Shown here piece after piece: positions 19,338 through 28,692 of a stretch of DNA of 64,000 bases. A program made the translations under genes and the position numbers. How positions within the stretch are numbered: the stretch's first letter is position 1; the number at the start of each line of letters is the position of its first letter. The stretch covers positions 1,749,163 to 1,813,162 of the forward strand of contig NC_031000.1 in the NCBI RefSeq assembly GCF_000149955.1, given 5' to 3'. The stretch comes from Fusarium oxysporum f. sp. lycopersici 4287. Lineage: Eukaryota > Ascomycota > Sordariomycetes > Hypocreales > Nectriaceae. A model generated the notes under the pieces. It was not told the DNA's origin. It saw only the letters and a program-made list of their open reading frames with translations, and searched no databases.

Positions 19338-20525
19338 TTACTCCAAGAAAATAGGATCCCCTAGAATTTGGGTGCTTTCTTCTGTCGCCACCTCATAAAC
19401 TATACCTGCCGCTCCCACCGTCCAGGACGCCAACGCGGACGCGATCAATGGCTCAATCACGATTCCTGCAACTGGAGCGCAAGGAGGGAAAGCCGTTGCT
19501 GCAACTGAACACCCAGCCGCACCCAACAAAAAACCGACAAACCCTCCCATACTTATCGCTAGGTTCTCGTGACCCTGGGGCAGGAGACTGACAAAGTTGA
19601 GATGCGGTCTCTCCCTGTTAGGAGACCGATAAACGGCAAGCCACACAAGGTCGGTACCTCGATGACGGCCCCCGGTAATGACCAGCGGTAGCAGTTCGTC
19701 AGCAAAGGCAATGGGATGGTCCATCACGAGCGGGTAGTAGGCTGGAATAACAAGATGGAACATGGCGGCACGCCCATAATCGGTCGTTGCAATAAGAGCT
19801 TCTCTATCGGCTCGCATCCTCAGGCATATTGTCGCAAGATCATGATGATAGCCTCCGAACGCAGGACCAAGGGGATTTTCTGCCTGTCTTTCTTCGAATG
19901 CAGGATACCAATCGTTGTCCGGGTGCCATACATAGAAGAAGTGGTGTTGACCATCCTGTGTACCGTCGACGGCAGCCATCTCATTCTGGGCGAAGCGATG
20001 CACGTAGGCGCCGAACCCACCGTGACCCCAACCTTGTACCCTGGCGATGTTTGCAATCTCGAGTTCGGACCGTATGGCATCAAGGCTTGCACCGACTCTC
20101 CTGATGGCACTAGCGACATCCAACAGTACCAAGGTTATAGAGCCCAGGGCGGCCGCCTCGAAGTAGGCTAGGAAGGCTGGGGTCGAATTAAACGCATTGG
20201 GGACGACCCTAATTTCTCTCGCTTGAATACTGTTGAGTAACTGCGGTAGAGCGTCCCGTATTTCCTGGTACGTCTGCTCCTGTTGTCTTGAAGCCTTCCC
20301 GTCTCTCCACTGATTCCACAACTGAGTTAGCCCTATCACCGCGGGCCCTAATTGTCCGGCGAGTTGGAGGGCCTGTTTGTAATTGAGGCTTCTGGCAATG
20401 GAGACGGGAACAGTGAGGCTCATTTCGTCGATGATTATCACGACCAGGTAGGAAGGATTGTCAATGCGAGCCTCCAGGGTTGTATTCAGCAGGGCCTGGT
20501 TATCGGGCGGTGAACTGGGGTCCAA
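19338..20525 (-). CDS. Unrecognised fungal protein with hydrophobic glycine-rich C-terminus
   Basis: A single long open frame of 395 codons with an ATG start (MDPSSPPDNQ). No domain is firmly recognised. An N-terminal region is followed by a conserved-looking aromatic centre (HHFFYVWHPDNDWYPAFEE, then GRAAMFHLVIPAYYP). The last 70 residues contain two Gly/Ala-rich hydrophobic stretches (MGGFVGFLLGAAGCSVA and LIASALASWTVGAAGIVY) that could be membrane helices or glycine zippers. I recall similar uncharacterised proteins from other Pezizomycotina but cannot name a function. It lies next to a multi-pass membrane protein gene on the same strand. The lack of stops over 1.2 kb supports a real, intact gene. 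Confidence 0.75.
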   Translation of the reverse strand: MDPSSPPDNQALLNTTLEARIDNPSYLVVIIIDEMSLTVPVSIARSLNYKQALQLAGQLGPAVIGLTQLWNQWRDGKASRQQEQTYQEIRDALPQLLNSIQAREIRVVPNAFNSTPAFLAYFEAAALGSITLVLLDVASAIRRVGASLDAIRSELEIANIARVQGWGHGGFGAYVHRFAQNEMAAVDGTQDGQHHFFYVWHPDNDWYPAFEERQAENPLGPAFGGYHHDLATICLRMRADREALIATTDYGRAAMFHLVIPAYYPLVMDHPIAFADELLPLVITGGRHRGTDLVWLAVYRSPNRERPHLNFVSLLPQGHENLAISMGGFVGFLLGAAGCSVAATAFPPCAPVAGIVIEPLIASALASWTVGAAGIVYEVATEESTQILGDPIFLE

Positions 20526-20986
20526 AATGATTGAGGAAAGGCGACAAGGCGAGACAAAGTGTATTCATGGGCAGGATCCCGATACTTAGCATCATCAGAA
20601 ATGAAGAGGGGTAATCCAAGCGTGTCGGCCTTGTGTGTGGTCATCTGAGACGTGCATGTCGTTGGCCAACCAAACACCTCCACGAATGGTCGTTAGATGC
20701 ATGGACGTCGAAAGTACTTCAGCTGTTTGGTGTGCCATTGGGTGGTTGTGAGGAGGACCAACAACAATTGCCAGTTGTGCTGGGAAATGAAGTCTGTTGC
20801 CGGCTGGTGAGTCCAAGTGTTGACGTTAGTTGCCACTCCTTCTCGCTCTTGCTGGCCGTCTCATGCGTCACGTGTCACAGGAAACACGACACGCCATACG
20901 CGATACGCGATACGCGTGCGCCATAGCTGATAGGCAGCTCCAGCGCGATGCATCTCACTAACAGGACATCCCACATTTCATGTACA
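20526..20986. other. Intergenic region
   Basis: No gene supported. Includes a short CGATACG reiteration near 20898-20912. Confidence 0.45.
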
Positions 20987-21080
20987 TATTCGCTTGCACT
21001 TATTCGCTTGCACTTATTCACTTGCACTTATTCACTTGCACTTATTCACTTGCACTTATTCACTTGCACTTATTCATTTG
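20987..21080. repeat. 14-bp tandem repeat, six copies
   Basis: Six adjacent copies of TATTCRCTTGCACT (20987-21070) followed by a partial copy. The first two have G and the rest A at the variable position. This minisatellite lies just beyond the 3' end of the membrane-protein gene on its right. Confidence 0.95.
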
Positions 21081-21169
21081 GTACGCATTGACACATGCAC
21101 CATGTATCTCGCATCGTGCGCCCGCCTTTTCTGCAGGCCCAAACACGCGCAACTCCGACCACGCGATAG

Positions 21170-21856
21170 TTAGGCCTCGACGCTCTTGCCCATGCTCTCC
21201 CCGTCATTTTTTTCGGCCACCATACCAGCCCGCATCTTGGTAGAACACAGCAACTGCGCAGCATCATCCAGCATCTGCTGAATGACCAAAGGCGTGCCGA
21301 ATCTTGTCGTATGGAATGAGTAGATGACGACCGAGGCGCAACCCAAGCAGAGCAGGACACCCAATGTGAAGGAGATGAACTTGCATCGTCCTGCAAGCCT
21401 CGCATCACCAGTCGCCAGCTCAAAAAGCAGTGACCAGGTCCAGGTCAAGTACATTGTACGAATCGAGACGCAGACAAACACCATCGCTATCCCGCCAAAC
21501 GCCGCATACGTGAGCATCCTTCCTCGACTTCCATTCATTCTGGTCACCGCAAAGACCGGCACAGCACCCCAGATCATGAAAACAAGGAGTATCGTATCAA
21601 GGATAAGGTATCCCAAGACCTCCCTTGCTTCCTTCTCCAGTCCCGACTCAATCAGGGCCGGCCAAAGCTGGTTTTGAGTAGACCATGCCAGAAGGCTTGG
21701 TGTCGCTGGCACACCAACCAAGAAGGTCAACTGGATGACGAAGAGCACGGATGCAAGCAAGTATCGCCCAAACCGCGACAGAGGAGTAGTGGCCTCCGGG
21801 AACGGGTCCCCGTGGACGGACCAAAAGACAAACAGTCGGTCCCGTTGGCGAGCCAT
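21170..21856 (-). CDS. Unrecognised multi-pass membrane protein
   Basis: An intact frame of 228 residues starting at ATG 21856 (MARQRDRLFVF). About four hydrophobic segments are visible: YLLASVLFVIQLTFLVGV, YLILDTILLVFMIWGAVPVF, MLTYAAFGGIAMVFVCV and FTLGVLLCLGCASVVIYSF. The C-terminal tail is soluble and charged. No family is recognised and no catalytic motif is evident. The preceding 100 bases (minus-strand upstream) include a poly-purine/pyrimidine tract at 21870-21897, common in fungal promoters. It is likely an integral membrane protein of unknown role. Confidence 0.7.
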   Translation of the reverse strand: MARQRDRLFVFWSVHGDPFPEATTPLSRFGRYLLASVLFVIQLTFLVGVPATPSLLAWSTQNQLWPALIESGLEKEAREVLGYLILDTILLVFMIWGAVPVFAVTRMNGSRGRMLTYAAFGGIAMVFVCVSIRTMYLTWTWSLLFELATGDARLAGRCKFISFTLGVLLCLGCASVVIYSFHTTRFGTPLVIQQMLDDAAQLLCSTKMRAGMVAEKNDGESMGKSVEA

Positions 21857-21899
21857 GTCAACGGCCTTGTTTATTTTTTTTTTCTTTCTTTTTTTTAGT

Positions 21900-22556
21900 A
21901 ATAGATGGCTAGGTTGATATACCTCTTGTCTAGATATGAGAAGTTGTCAAAGTAGGCAATGGCTGTGGCTGAATGAGGATTTGAAGCCAGTTACGTGTCT
22001 GCTGTCTTGATACTCACCTCGACCGATTGTTACACCGATATTTATGCCCAAAGGCCCTGTTGCTCGACTGTGTCGGGGTCGAACCACGCAGTTGCGTAAC
22101 ATACCCTCATACAGCTCAAAAGTGACGCTTCATTCCATGCCAATATGGAGCAGAAGGCGCAGCGGCTACGGAACTCCCGGGACCGTTCTTGTTTTGTGAG
22201 TGGATCTCACATTGCTTCTCGCTATGAGAGGCGACTACCTTGATGCATCAGAGTACTGTCACAATTCTGGACGGTATAGCCCTGGCCCAGATCGGGAGGT
22301 GCTTCCCTTTAAACAAAAAATCCGTGAGCATAAGCCTGGATATGGTAAAGCTCGTGTAGCTGGTCGTTATGCATGTGGACCTCAGCGGTTGTTCTCCTGG
22401 TATGTTGATCCAATAATTAGCAAGAGAAGCTCAGGATTGTTCGTCAGCCTAATTTGAACATCATAAAGAATAAATAGCCAATGGGCCAAGTGTGGACAGT
22501 TAGGGGTTTTAAAAACGCAACAGTCCTAAAATTGCGCATGGTTTAGAATACCCTAT
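21900..22556. other. Intergenic region
   Basis: No supported gene. Short frames here lack recognisable features. Confidence 0.4.
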
Positions 22557-22760
22557 ATGAATGACATGAACCAGCTATTGGAGAACAATGACGACGCTGT
22601 CATATCATTCGAAGACCTTGCACGTGATTATGAAAGCGTAGAGGTAGTAGATATTTTAAATGGAAAGGCGCAGTCATCATTGCTGATCCTCGCGTTGGCG
22701 GGACTTCTATGGTGGATTTGCATGGTGAGCTGGAAACTGCAGTGCAAACCACGGAAATAA
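22557..22760 (+). CDS. Possible small tail-anchored protein
   Basis: A 67-codon frame with an ATG start. The first 40 residues are acidic (DDAVISFEDLARDYESVEVV) and are followed by one hydrophobic segment (SSLLILALAGLLWWICMVSW) and a short basic tail (KLQCKPRK). That is the layout of a tail-anchored membrane protein. No homologue is recognised and the frame is short, so chance is possible. Confidence 0.25.
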   Translation: MNDMNQLLENNDDAVISFEDLARDYESVEVVDILNGKAQSSLLILALAGLLWWICMVSWKLQCKPRK

Positions 22761-22846
22761 AAGCGGAATACGATGATTAGATTAAAGGCCGATAAGCATG
22801 GCGCTACCCACAATCTCCAGTCGCGCATCACATCCAACCACGGCGA

Positions 22847-23008
22847 ATGGAACCAGAACCAGACAAACGAATTAAAAACTGGCTAGTAAGCTGCGACCAC
22901 TCGGACAACGAACGACAACAACCTGGCAAGAAACGAAAGCTACGTGATCAAAACGACCATCTCCGTTCACCGGAAAAGTCGACAAGCGAGCCAGGTTCAT
23001 GCAACTGA
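22847..23008 (+). pseudogene. Fragment resembling the N-terminus of fungal PD-(D/E)XK-like proteins
   Basis: A 53-residue frame starting MEPEPDKRIKNWLVSC, with a following basic patch GKKRKLRDQ and proline/serine-rich end. The 'IxxWL ... KRRK' opening resembles that of a large family of fungal proteins with a C-terminal PD-(D/E)XK nuclease-like domain, a better-preserved relic of which lies at 23778. No catalytic part follows, so this is at best a truncated copy. Confidence 0.3.
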
Positions 23009-23777
23009 TTCATGTCGATCATCAGGCTATCTACTGTCAATGACATTGCTACCACTGCGCATCCTCTTCGGACTTTGTCGCAACTTCTTGCTGCCTGTTT
23101 GACCGTGTTTTGATAGAGCGGTTTGGAGGCAGGCTGCAATTGACATGCGGGTTAGGTCTTTACAGGCGTGTAAAGCGACGTACTGGCCAGCAATACAGGC
23201 TTCGATAATTTCACAATCCATGCAGAACATATCTCTGTCATAAATTTGTTTCTGGGTTGTTTTATGCTTGGGATTAAGGATTGTGGTGATAATATAAATG
23301 TGTTATTTATTGGTTACCCTTGCTTTGCTGCGCCATGAACACGCCGATTAGATAAGGGAAGAGTTTATTCAGCGAATCGCTTAAGGCTACCCTATATCTA
23401 GCAATTTTTACTCTTGCACTAGGCCAAAAGCTACTCTAAGAAAACATCATTGGCAGAGTTAATCGTCTGGAATACGTCAGAAGCTACGGATAATGTCGTT
23501 ACATAAATAGTCGCCGATCGGTTCGTATTGTAAGTGTCTGCGATACCTGTTTTTTCTTTCTTTCTTTTCTTTATTTTATGAAGTATCGTGTAATTTCACA
23601 ACACTAGCCCGAATGGTACTACGTTCTGAAGTCGCATACGTCATTCCGCTAGTCACGTGGCTTACCATTCCATCACCCATCAACACTTTCCTACCCCACT
23701 ATTTACGCTAGCGTCATCCCCATGTTTTCAACATTGTCGACACGAACGGCATCACCATTTCGGCATCGCATCAAGAT

Positions 23778-24710
23778 ATGGGCACCTTAATCAGAGAAAG
23801 TCAGGTCAACAAGTCAAAGTTAATATCTGACTGGTTACTAAAGATTGAAAAGCCATCCGACGACTCAATACATAAGAAAAAGCGCCACAAAGCAAGCTGC
23901 AAGGAACGATATTTCAACACCGAATATCCTTGCCAACGGATTCCTACAACGTCAAATTCATCTCATGATAATCAACTTGTGGCAAATCCAACCCCCCAAA
24001 ATCTCCAGGACGCTTCAAAACCTATGCCACGGAAACACGCCCGATCGATCACTGAGATGGTCGGTTCCGACGAAGAAGGAGACGCCATAGACGATACGCC
24101 CAAGGCGTCATCGAGAGGCTGGAGAAAGAAAGCACTGGATTTGTCCCGGGCTCAACGCCATCTCATGCCTCTTCTTCCGCAGCCTCGGGTGCTTCATCAC
24201 CCATGAAACAGCCTCGATACGCAGCGACACAGGACGCTAGTTTTACAACCGTTCCATTTGTAGACAATGTTCAACGATTACAGAGGCCAACGTGACACGG
24301 CCAGGTATCTCCATCAGCCATACAGAATGGGGGAACTTCTGCAGACATCCAATCGCCCTCTCGATCGAGACTACGCGTCAGGCCGAGTGGGAGAAGGCAT
24401 TGCTCCAGATTGCAACCTGGCACTCGGCTCAGTGGCGAGCGCTCCAGTTTAGTACAAAGGTTGAGTCTATGAGTTCCTTGCTAGGGTTATTGTGCAAGGT
24501 CACTCTTGTTACTTTGTAGCGTCAACACTCGAAGACGGAGTATCGACGCTCTACCATCGGATCTCTCTAGGTAGTACTGAGAGTCACTTCGATTTGTTCA
24601 AGCTCCTGAGAGCGCTACAATGCTTGGCATCGTGGATCAAGGATTCATACTGGCCTGCTTTTCGAGCGGATATCCTGAAGCTACCAGCCACTGAACAAAA
24701 AGGACAATGA
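23778..24710 (+). pseudogene. Decayed fungal PD-(D/E)XK nuclease-like gene
   Basis: Three overlapping frames carry consecutive parts of one family that I recognise from many fungi (PDDEXK-like, function unknown). The N-terminus (from ATG 23778) has the ISDWLLKIEKP opening and a low-complexity linker. The linker continues in another frame as ASSSAASGASSPMKQPR. The core follows in the frame from 24292 with HPIALSIETTRQAEWEKALL and IATWHSAQWRAL. The end, FLARVIVQGHSCYFVAS and LLRALQCLASW, is again in another frame. At least three frame changes are needed, and the stretch normally found between linker and core is missing. The usual IETKR motif reads IETTR, so the catalytic lysine is also lost. 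It is clearly non-functional. Confidence 0.7.
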
Positions 24711-25110
24711 CACCGCCATGGTGTCTTGCTTCTCCAGCCCTTGAACAAGAGGAATTTGACAGCTACAAACACTCTCACCATATGGATCTCTCGTCTGTTT
24801 AATCTGCGTATAACCTGCTAGACCACGTGTGCCTTCCTACTCAAGAAGATCGATGTGCTTGGTAGATCCAAATTCTTGTACGTGCTCGTGAGCTTACCCT
24901 GTTGCTAGGGGGTTCATGAAGGCTCAAAGCAACATTCTGTGACGTCGAGTGGGCATAAGCTCTGAAGAAAAGACTGAACATGGTTAAGGGTTTCAGCTAG
25001 TTTTGGCCCTTGCTGGACGTTAGCGACCTTGAAAAAGACCGATTCGGATCCTTGTTCTCGCACTCTCATACAAGCTAAAGTGAACTGTGGCAATTGGTTA
25101 TCACTGGATC
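24711..25110. other. Intergenic region upstream of the oxidoreductase gene
   Basis: No gene seen. Presumably holds the promoter of the gene starting at 25111. Confidence 0.4.
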
Positions 25111-26825
25111 ATGAAGCGGCTGGAACAAGCCGTCCATGCACTTATATGCATCTGTATGGCAACCGACGTCCTGGCTGTCCCCCTTCCCGTGTGGATCAAA
25201 AGAATCACCGCATCAATGGAGCTTGATGTCAGTATCCTAACCATAACGGACTGGTACGCAATAGGGTTGACGGGCTTTCTCGTATTGCTAGCCCTGCGGC
25301 GTGCCATACGAATCATCCTCCGTTGCATATGTCCACCGGTCCTCCGCCGCCTGGGAAGAAGAATCTCCCAATGGGCGGTGAGGTGTCTGGCGTATAGAGG
25401 CCCATTCCGTCGCGGAAGTAGCGTGGACATCATCACCTGGGCTCATATTCTCATATTTCTCTCTTATCTTACATCCAACCTGAGCTGCATCATCATCGGT
25501 GCTGGGAACGTGGCAGAAGCCTGCTCCAGAGCGGGCAAGCTTGCATTCATTAACCTCATAATCTTGTATATTGGTCCCTGCCTTGACTTCATCGCTTCCG
25601 TCCTGCGATTTCGGCTTCGTGTTCAGAGGCGAATACACGCCGGTGCAGGGTACGTAGTTGCCATTCTGTCCACCATCCACGTCGTAGGAGCGTTCTCCAG
25701 ACACGGATTGTCTGCCATAGATCAGGGGCACAGTCTTTATGCTACTTTAGTAACGAGCTCGCTATCCGTGATAAGTTGTTTAGAGCTGACATCAAACAGG
25801 TTGCCGGTATCTTCCTAGGCTCTCTGACCTGGCAGGTCGGGGAGACTGTGTATATGAATGGTTGGTGGTTCCAGTCCGTGTCCCTCAGTCAAAATGGTAG
25901 CTACGATTACATCCAGGTCAGAATGACGCTGAGAAAGCCAGTCAAGGTCGAGCCTGGGCAATATATTAACTTATGGATCCCGTTGGGCCCGCTATCAGGG
26001 CTACAGAGTCACACGTTCACGGTTGCCAACTGGTCGATCCGTGCCCAAACAGAACTGAAGGTATTTGTCGGGGTCAACCGCGGCCTCACCAGCAAGTTAC
26101 GGGATGCAGTGAAGCGCGGCCTCAAGTCTAATATCGGTCTTTATATGGGCCCCTACGGAGCTACAATCGCTATGAAAGGATATGAAACGATCCTGTTAGT
26201 TGCCACTGGCCTAGGTGTGGTGGCTGTTGCGCCGTATCTACAGGGGCTAGTCCATGCGACTCGTGCGCATGAAATCCGTAGCGCGCCCGTACATCTGATC
26301 TGGCATATCCCATCCTGGAGTAGGTCTCTCCTTCCTTCATTCTTTTCCTCGATTGACAGGAGTTGCAGAGCAAGCACATGCGGTTTTTGACATTATCGAC
26401 TTTGCCCTCGCCCTTGACGAAGGCGATGACACGGAGGAGGGAGGCGGAAACCCCCCGCAAATATCGGGTACAAAGATTTCCATGTGCTACGAGGAGGAAA
26501 AATCCTCATTGCCCCCTAAAGTCCGGCTGTTCATCCGAGAAATGGAAAAGAAGGAGAGTGAGAAGCCAGGTAGAACCAGGATCAAGGTTTACAACCGTGA
26601 CTTGCCTCTCGAGACATTGTTGATCAACGATGCAGTGATAAGCCCTGCTCAAGGCGACTCCGAGAAGCCTACCATGATCGCAGGTCAGTCTTTCATTCTA
26701 ATTTGCGAGCAAGACTGAGAGTACGTACAGCCTCAGTTTCCAAAGATATGAGGAATAAGCTCGTCAAATTTGCAGGAGAGCATTCAAGCGCGGTCGACCT
26801 CGTGTTTACAGATTATCAACCTTGA
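25111..26825 (+). CDS. Ferric-reductase-like transmembrane oxidoreductase, shortened
   Basis: Members of this family pass electrons from NADPH through FAD and membrane hemes to metals or oxygen. Exons are 25111-25749, 25800-26319, 26360-26683 and 26731-26825, all phases agree, giving 525 residues. The membrane part has several helices. One heme-type pair H-X13-H is visible in RRIHAGAGYVVAILSTIH. The usual next helix with the second histidine pair is missing: the frame jumps from HSLYATL to VAGIFLGSLTW. The FAD motif appears as HTFTVANW and the NADPH-binding region as GPYGATIAMKGYETILLVAT followed by GLGVVAVAPYL. The C-terminus (SKDMRNKLVKF...TDYQP) matches the family's end but lacks the usual cysteine motif. 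At 525 residues it is shorter than typical members (about 600-750). It may be a divergent or disabled reductase. Confidence 0.8.
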
Positions 26826-27246
26826 TATAGTGGTCGTTATCACCCATGGGGGTTCAGACAACGATGTCAGAGACAGCCACTTTGGGACGAGGGTCGCGCC
26901 TTCCTACATATTGCCGCATTGGGACATATCGTAGGTGTTGTAAAACTAGCTTTGTATTTTCTATGGATCTTATTATAGTACTGTAGCAAAGAGAAGTATC
27001 CAACCAAACTCTATCAATCTACTATGCTGCTTGGTATCAGATATGCCCTGGTATTTACTATATCTTGTAGCCTATTTACCAGCCTTTCCATCAAAATCCC
27101 TCTATGTAACTCACTATCCATCTGTTTGTGAACAGGACAAGTTGTGTTAGTGCTCCAACCTCGTGCGGTCTGCAGGCTGTAGCCCAAAATGGATGCTTCA
27201 TTCGAAATTAGCTCACTCCCGGCCAGGTGTACATCTTGTGGAATGA
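26826..27246. other. Intergenic region between convergent genes
   Basis: Lies between the 3' ends of the reductase-like gene and the pseudokinase gene. No feature recognised. Confidence 0.5.
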
Positions 27247-28418
27247 TCATTTACCTACCTCTTTGACTGTTTCAAATCTGCTATGAAGTGCCCTAGTCTT
27301 AGTCGGTAGCAGACGTTCTTCATTACGTTGAGCGTGGTTCAGAGTCTCCAAACATTTGTAAAAGTCGACAGCTGCTGGATATGCCGTCCACTTTGCGTAG
27401 TCAACATGATCTCCTCGCATGTCTTTCTTCAGATAGCCATTCATGAGTTCTACCGTTATTCGCCAAAATCCGGCGAGCAAGTTATCGGTCGTCCCATAGG
27501 AACAGAAATGCTGGCCCCCTTTTGTAAAAAGGTCAGCTAGGATGCCATACTGGTATGTAAAGGAGGTGACTGTACAAATCTTGACCTGGCCAGATGTATC
27601 CAGTAGCACGTTGGAGCAACTCAACTCTGGGTGACCTATGTCGTGTTCCTCAAGGTACAAAAGACCATCCAAAATCTTCCATGTAAGCAAGAATGTGTAT
27701 GAATTGGGGGCGTCATTGAGGCACGAACCTGCTTCAGAATATAGGCCAATTCAGGACCACGGACTTTACGAGACGCTGCGATCTCTGCAAGAGATACTGG
27801 CATGAATTCATACACTACGGTGAACTCACCTGGCGTAGGCATCGTATAGACCCCGATTCCTTTGACGAACCTCCTGTTCTCAATCTTACGGACTACAGAT
27901 ACCTGTTCTTCACTTTCGGATCCAGACAGGGTCCAAAACAAGACACTGCTTTGTTTCTCGTCAAGTAATAGCGGTTTCTCCTCAAAAGCCGCTGGTTTTG
28001 TCCTCGCCAACTGTACGTCCATATTTCGACCTAGTGTGATCTTGTAGCATCGCTCAAAGTGCCGCTCTAGACGGTTGGTTTTGGCTTGGTCATGCTCCAA
28101 TGATGCGGTTATTCTGTTATCTTCTACATGCTTTTTAGGGTTCAGGATAGCCGTGGGATTCTCAACTATCACTGGGAGACCGGCAAAAGCAACTCTCTTG
28201 GGAGGCTTCGAGACTTGCTGAGCCTTGGGCGGAATGTCAGGGATGCTCTTGAGAAGGGTTTTGGCTTTTTTGTCGGCGGTGGGTTCATAACCCGAGGTGT
28301 CTATTTGCGGAGGAATCACTTTCGGTGATTTACTCTCAAAGTCTGCAATAATATCGCTGCTGCTAAAGAAAGCTCCAAGCCGAGTGGCCCTCTTATCCGG
28401 TTGCTTCTCATTGTCCAT
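27247..28418 (-). CDS. Protein-kinase-like protein, probable pseudokinase
   Basis: Exons 28418-27729 and 27675-27247 are joined over a 53-nt intron (GTTCGT donor, GGAAG acceptor), giving 372 residues from the first ATG (MDNEKQPDKR). The first 130 residues are basic and disordered. The kinase-like part has a candidate beta-3 lysine (VVRKIENRRFV), a hinge (TVVYEFMPVSLAEIA), helix alpha-E (ILDGLLYLEEHDIGH) and a catalytic-loop equivalent HPELSCSNVLLD. Canonical HRD and DFG are absent (HPEL and a region reading KICTVTSF), so the catalytic and metal-binding aspartates are missing. It resembles fungal STE20-like degenerate kinases. It is divergently arranged with the DUF3723 gene, with 274 bases between starts. 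Confidence 0.7.
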
Positions 28419-28470
28419 AGCGCTTACAGCCACGCCATAACTCAGTGGACTGAACACTGCGACAGCAGCG

Positions 28471-28484
28471 TATGATATATATGG
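28471..28484 (-). promoter_or_regulatory. TATA-like box in the divergent promoter
   Basis: CCATATATATCATA on the minus strand, about 55-65 bases before the pseudokinase ATG. Position and sequence fit a TATA element, but this is not tested. Confidence 0.35.
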
Positions 28485-28692
28485 CCGAGTCGATAATGCC
28501 TACCGGCTAGACGTGTAATCCAAAAAGAGTCTGTTCAGGGCTCTTGGAACCACTGGAGAGCCGATTGCAACCGGATCTCTCATCTTTTGTTCCTTGCAAC
28601 ACTGGTGGTGACCATTCTGGCCTTTGTGCCTCGCCTTATTTGTATGTTTCTATCACCTTTTGCTATTTGCACCATGATATTTTCCATCAACA

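Noticed and set aside
20987..21080. CRISPR-like array
   Set aside because: The 14-bp units are directly adjacent with no spacers, so this is a minisatellite. CRISPR is not expected in fungi.
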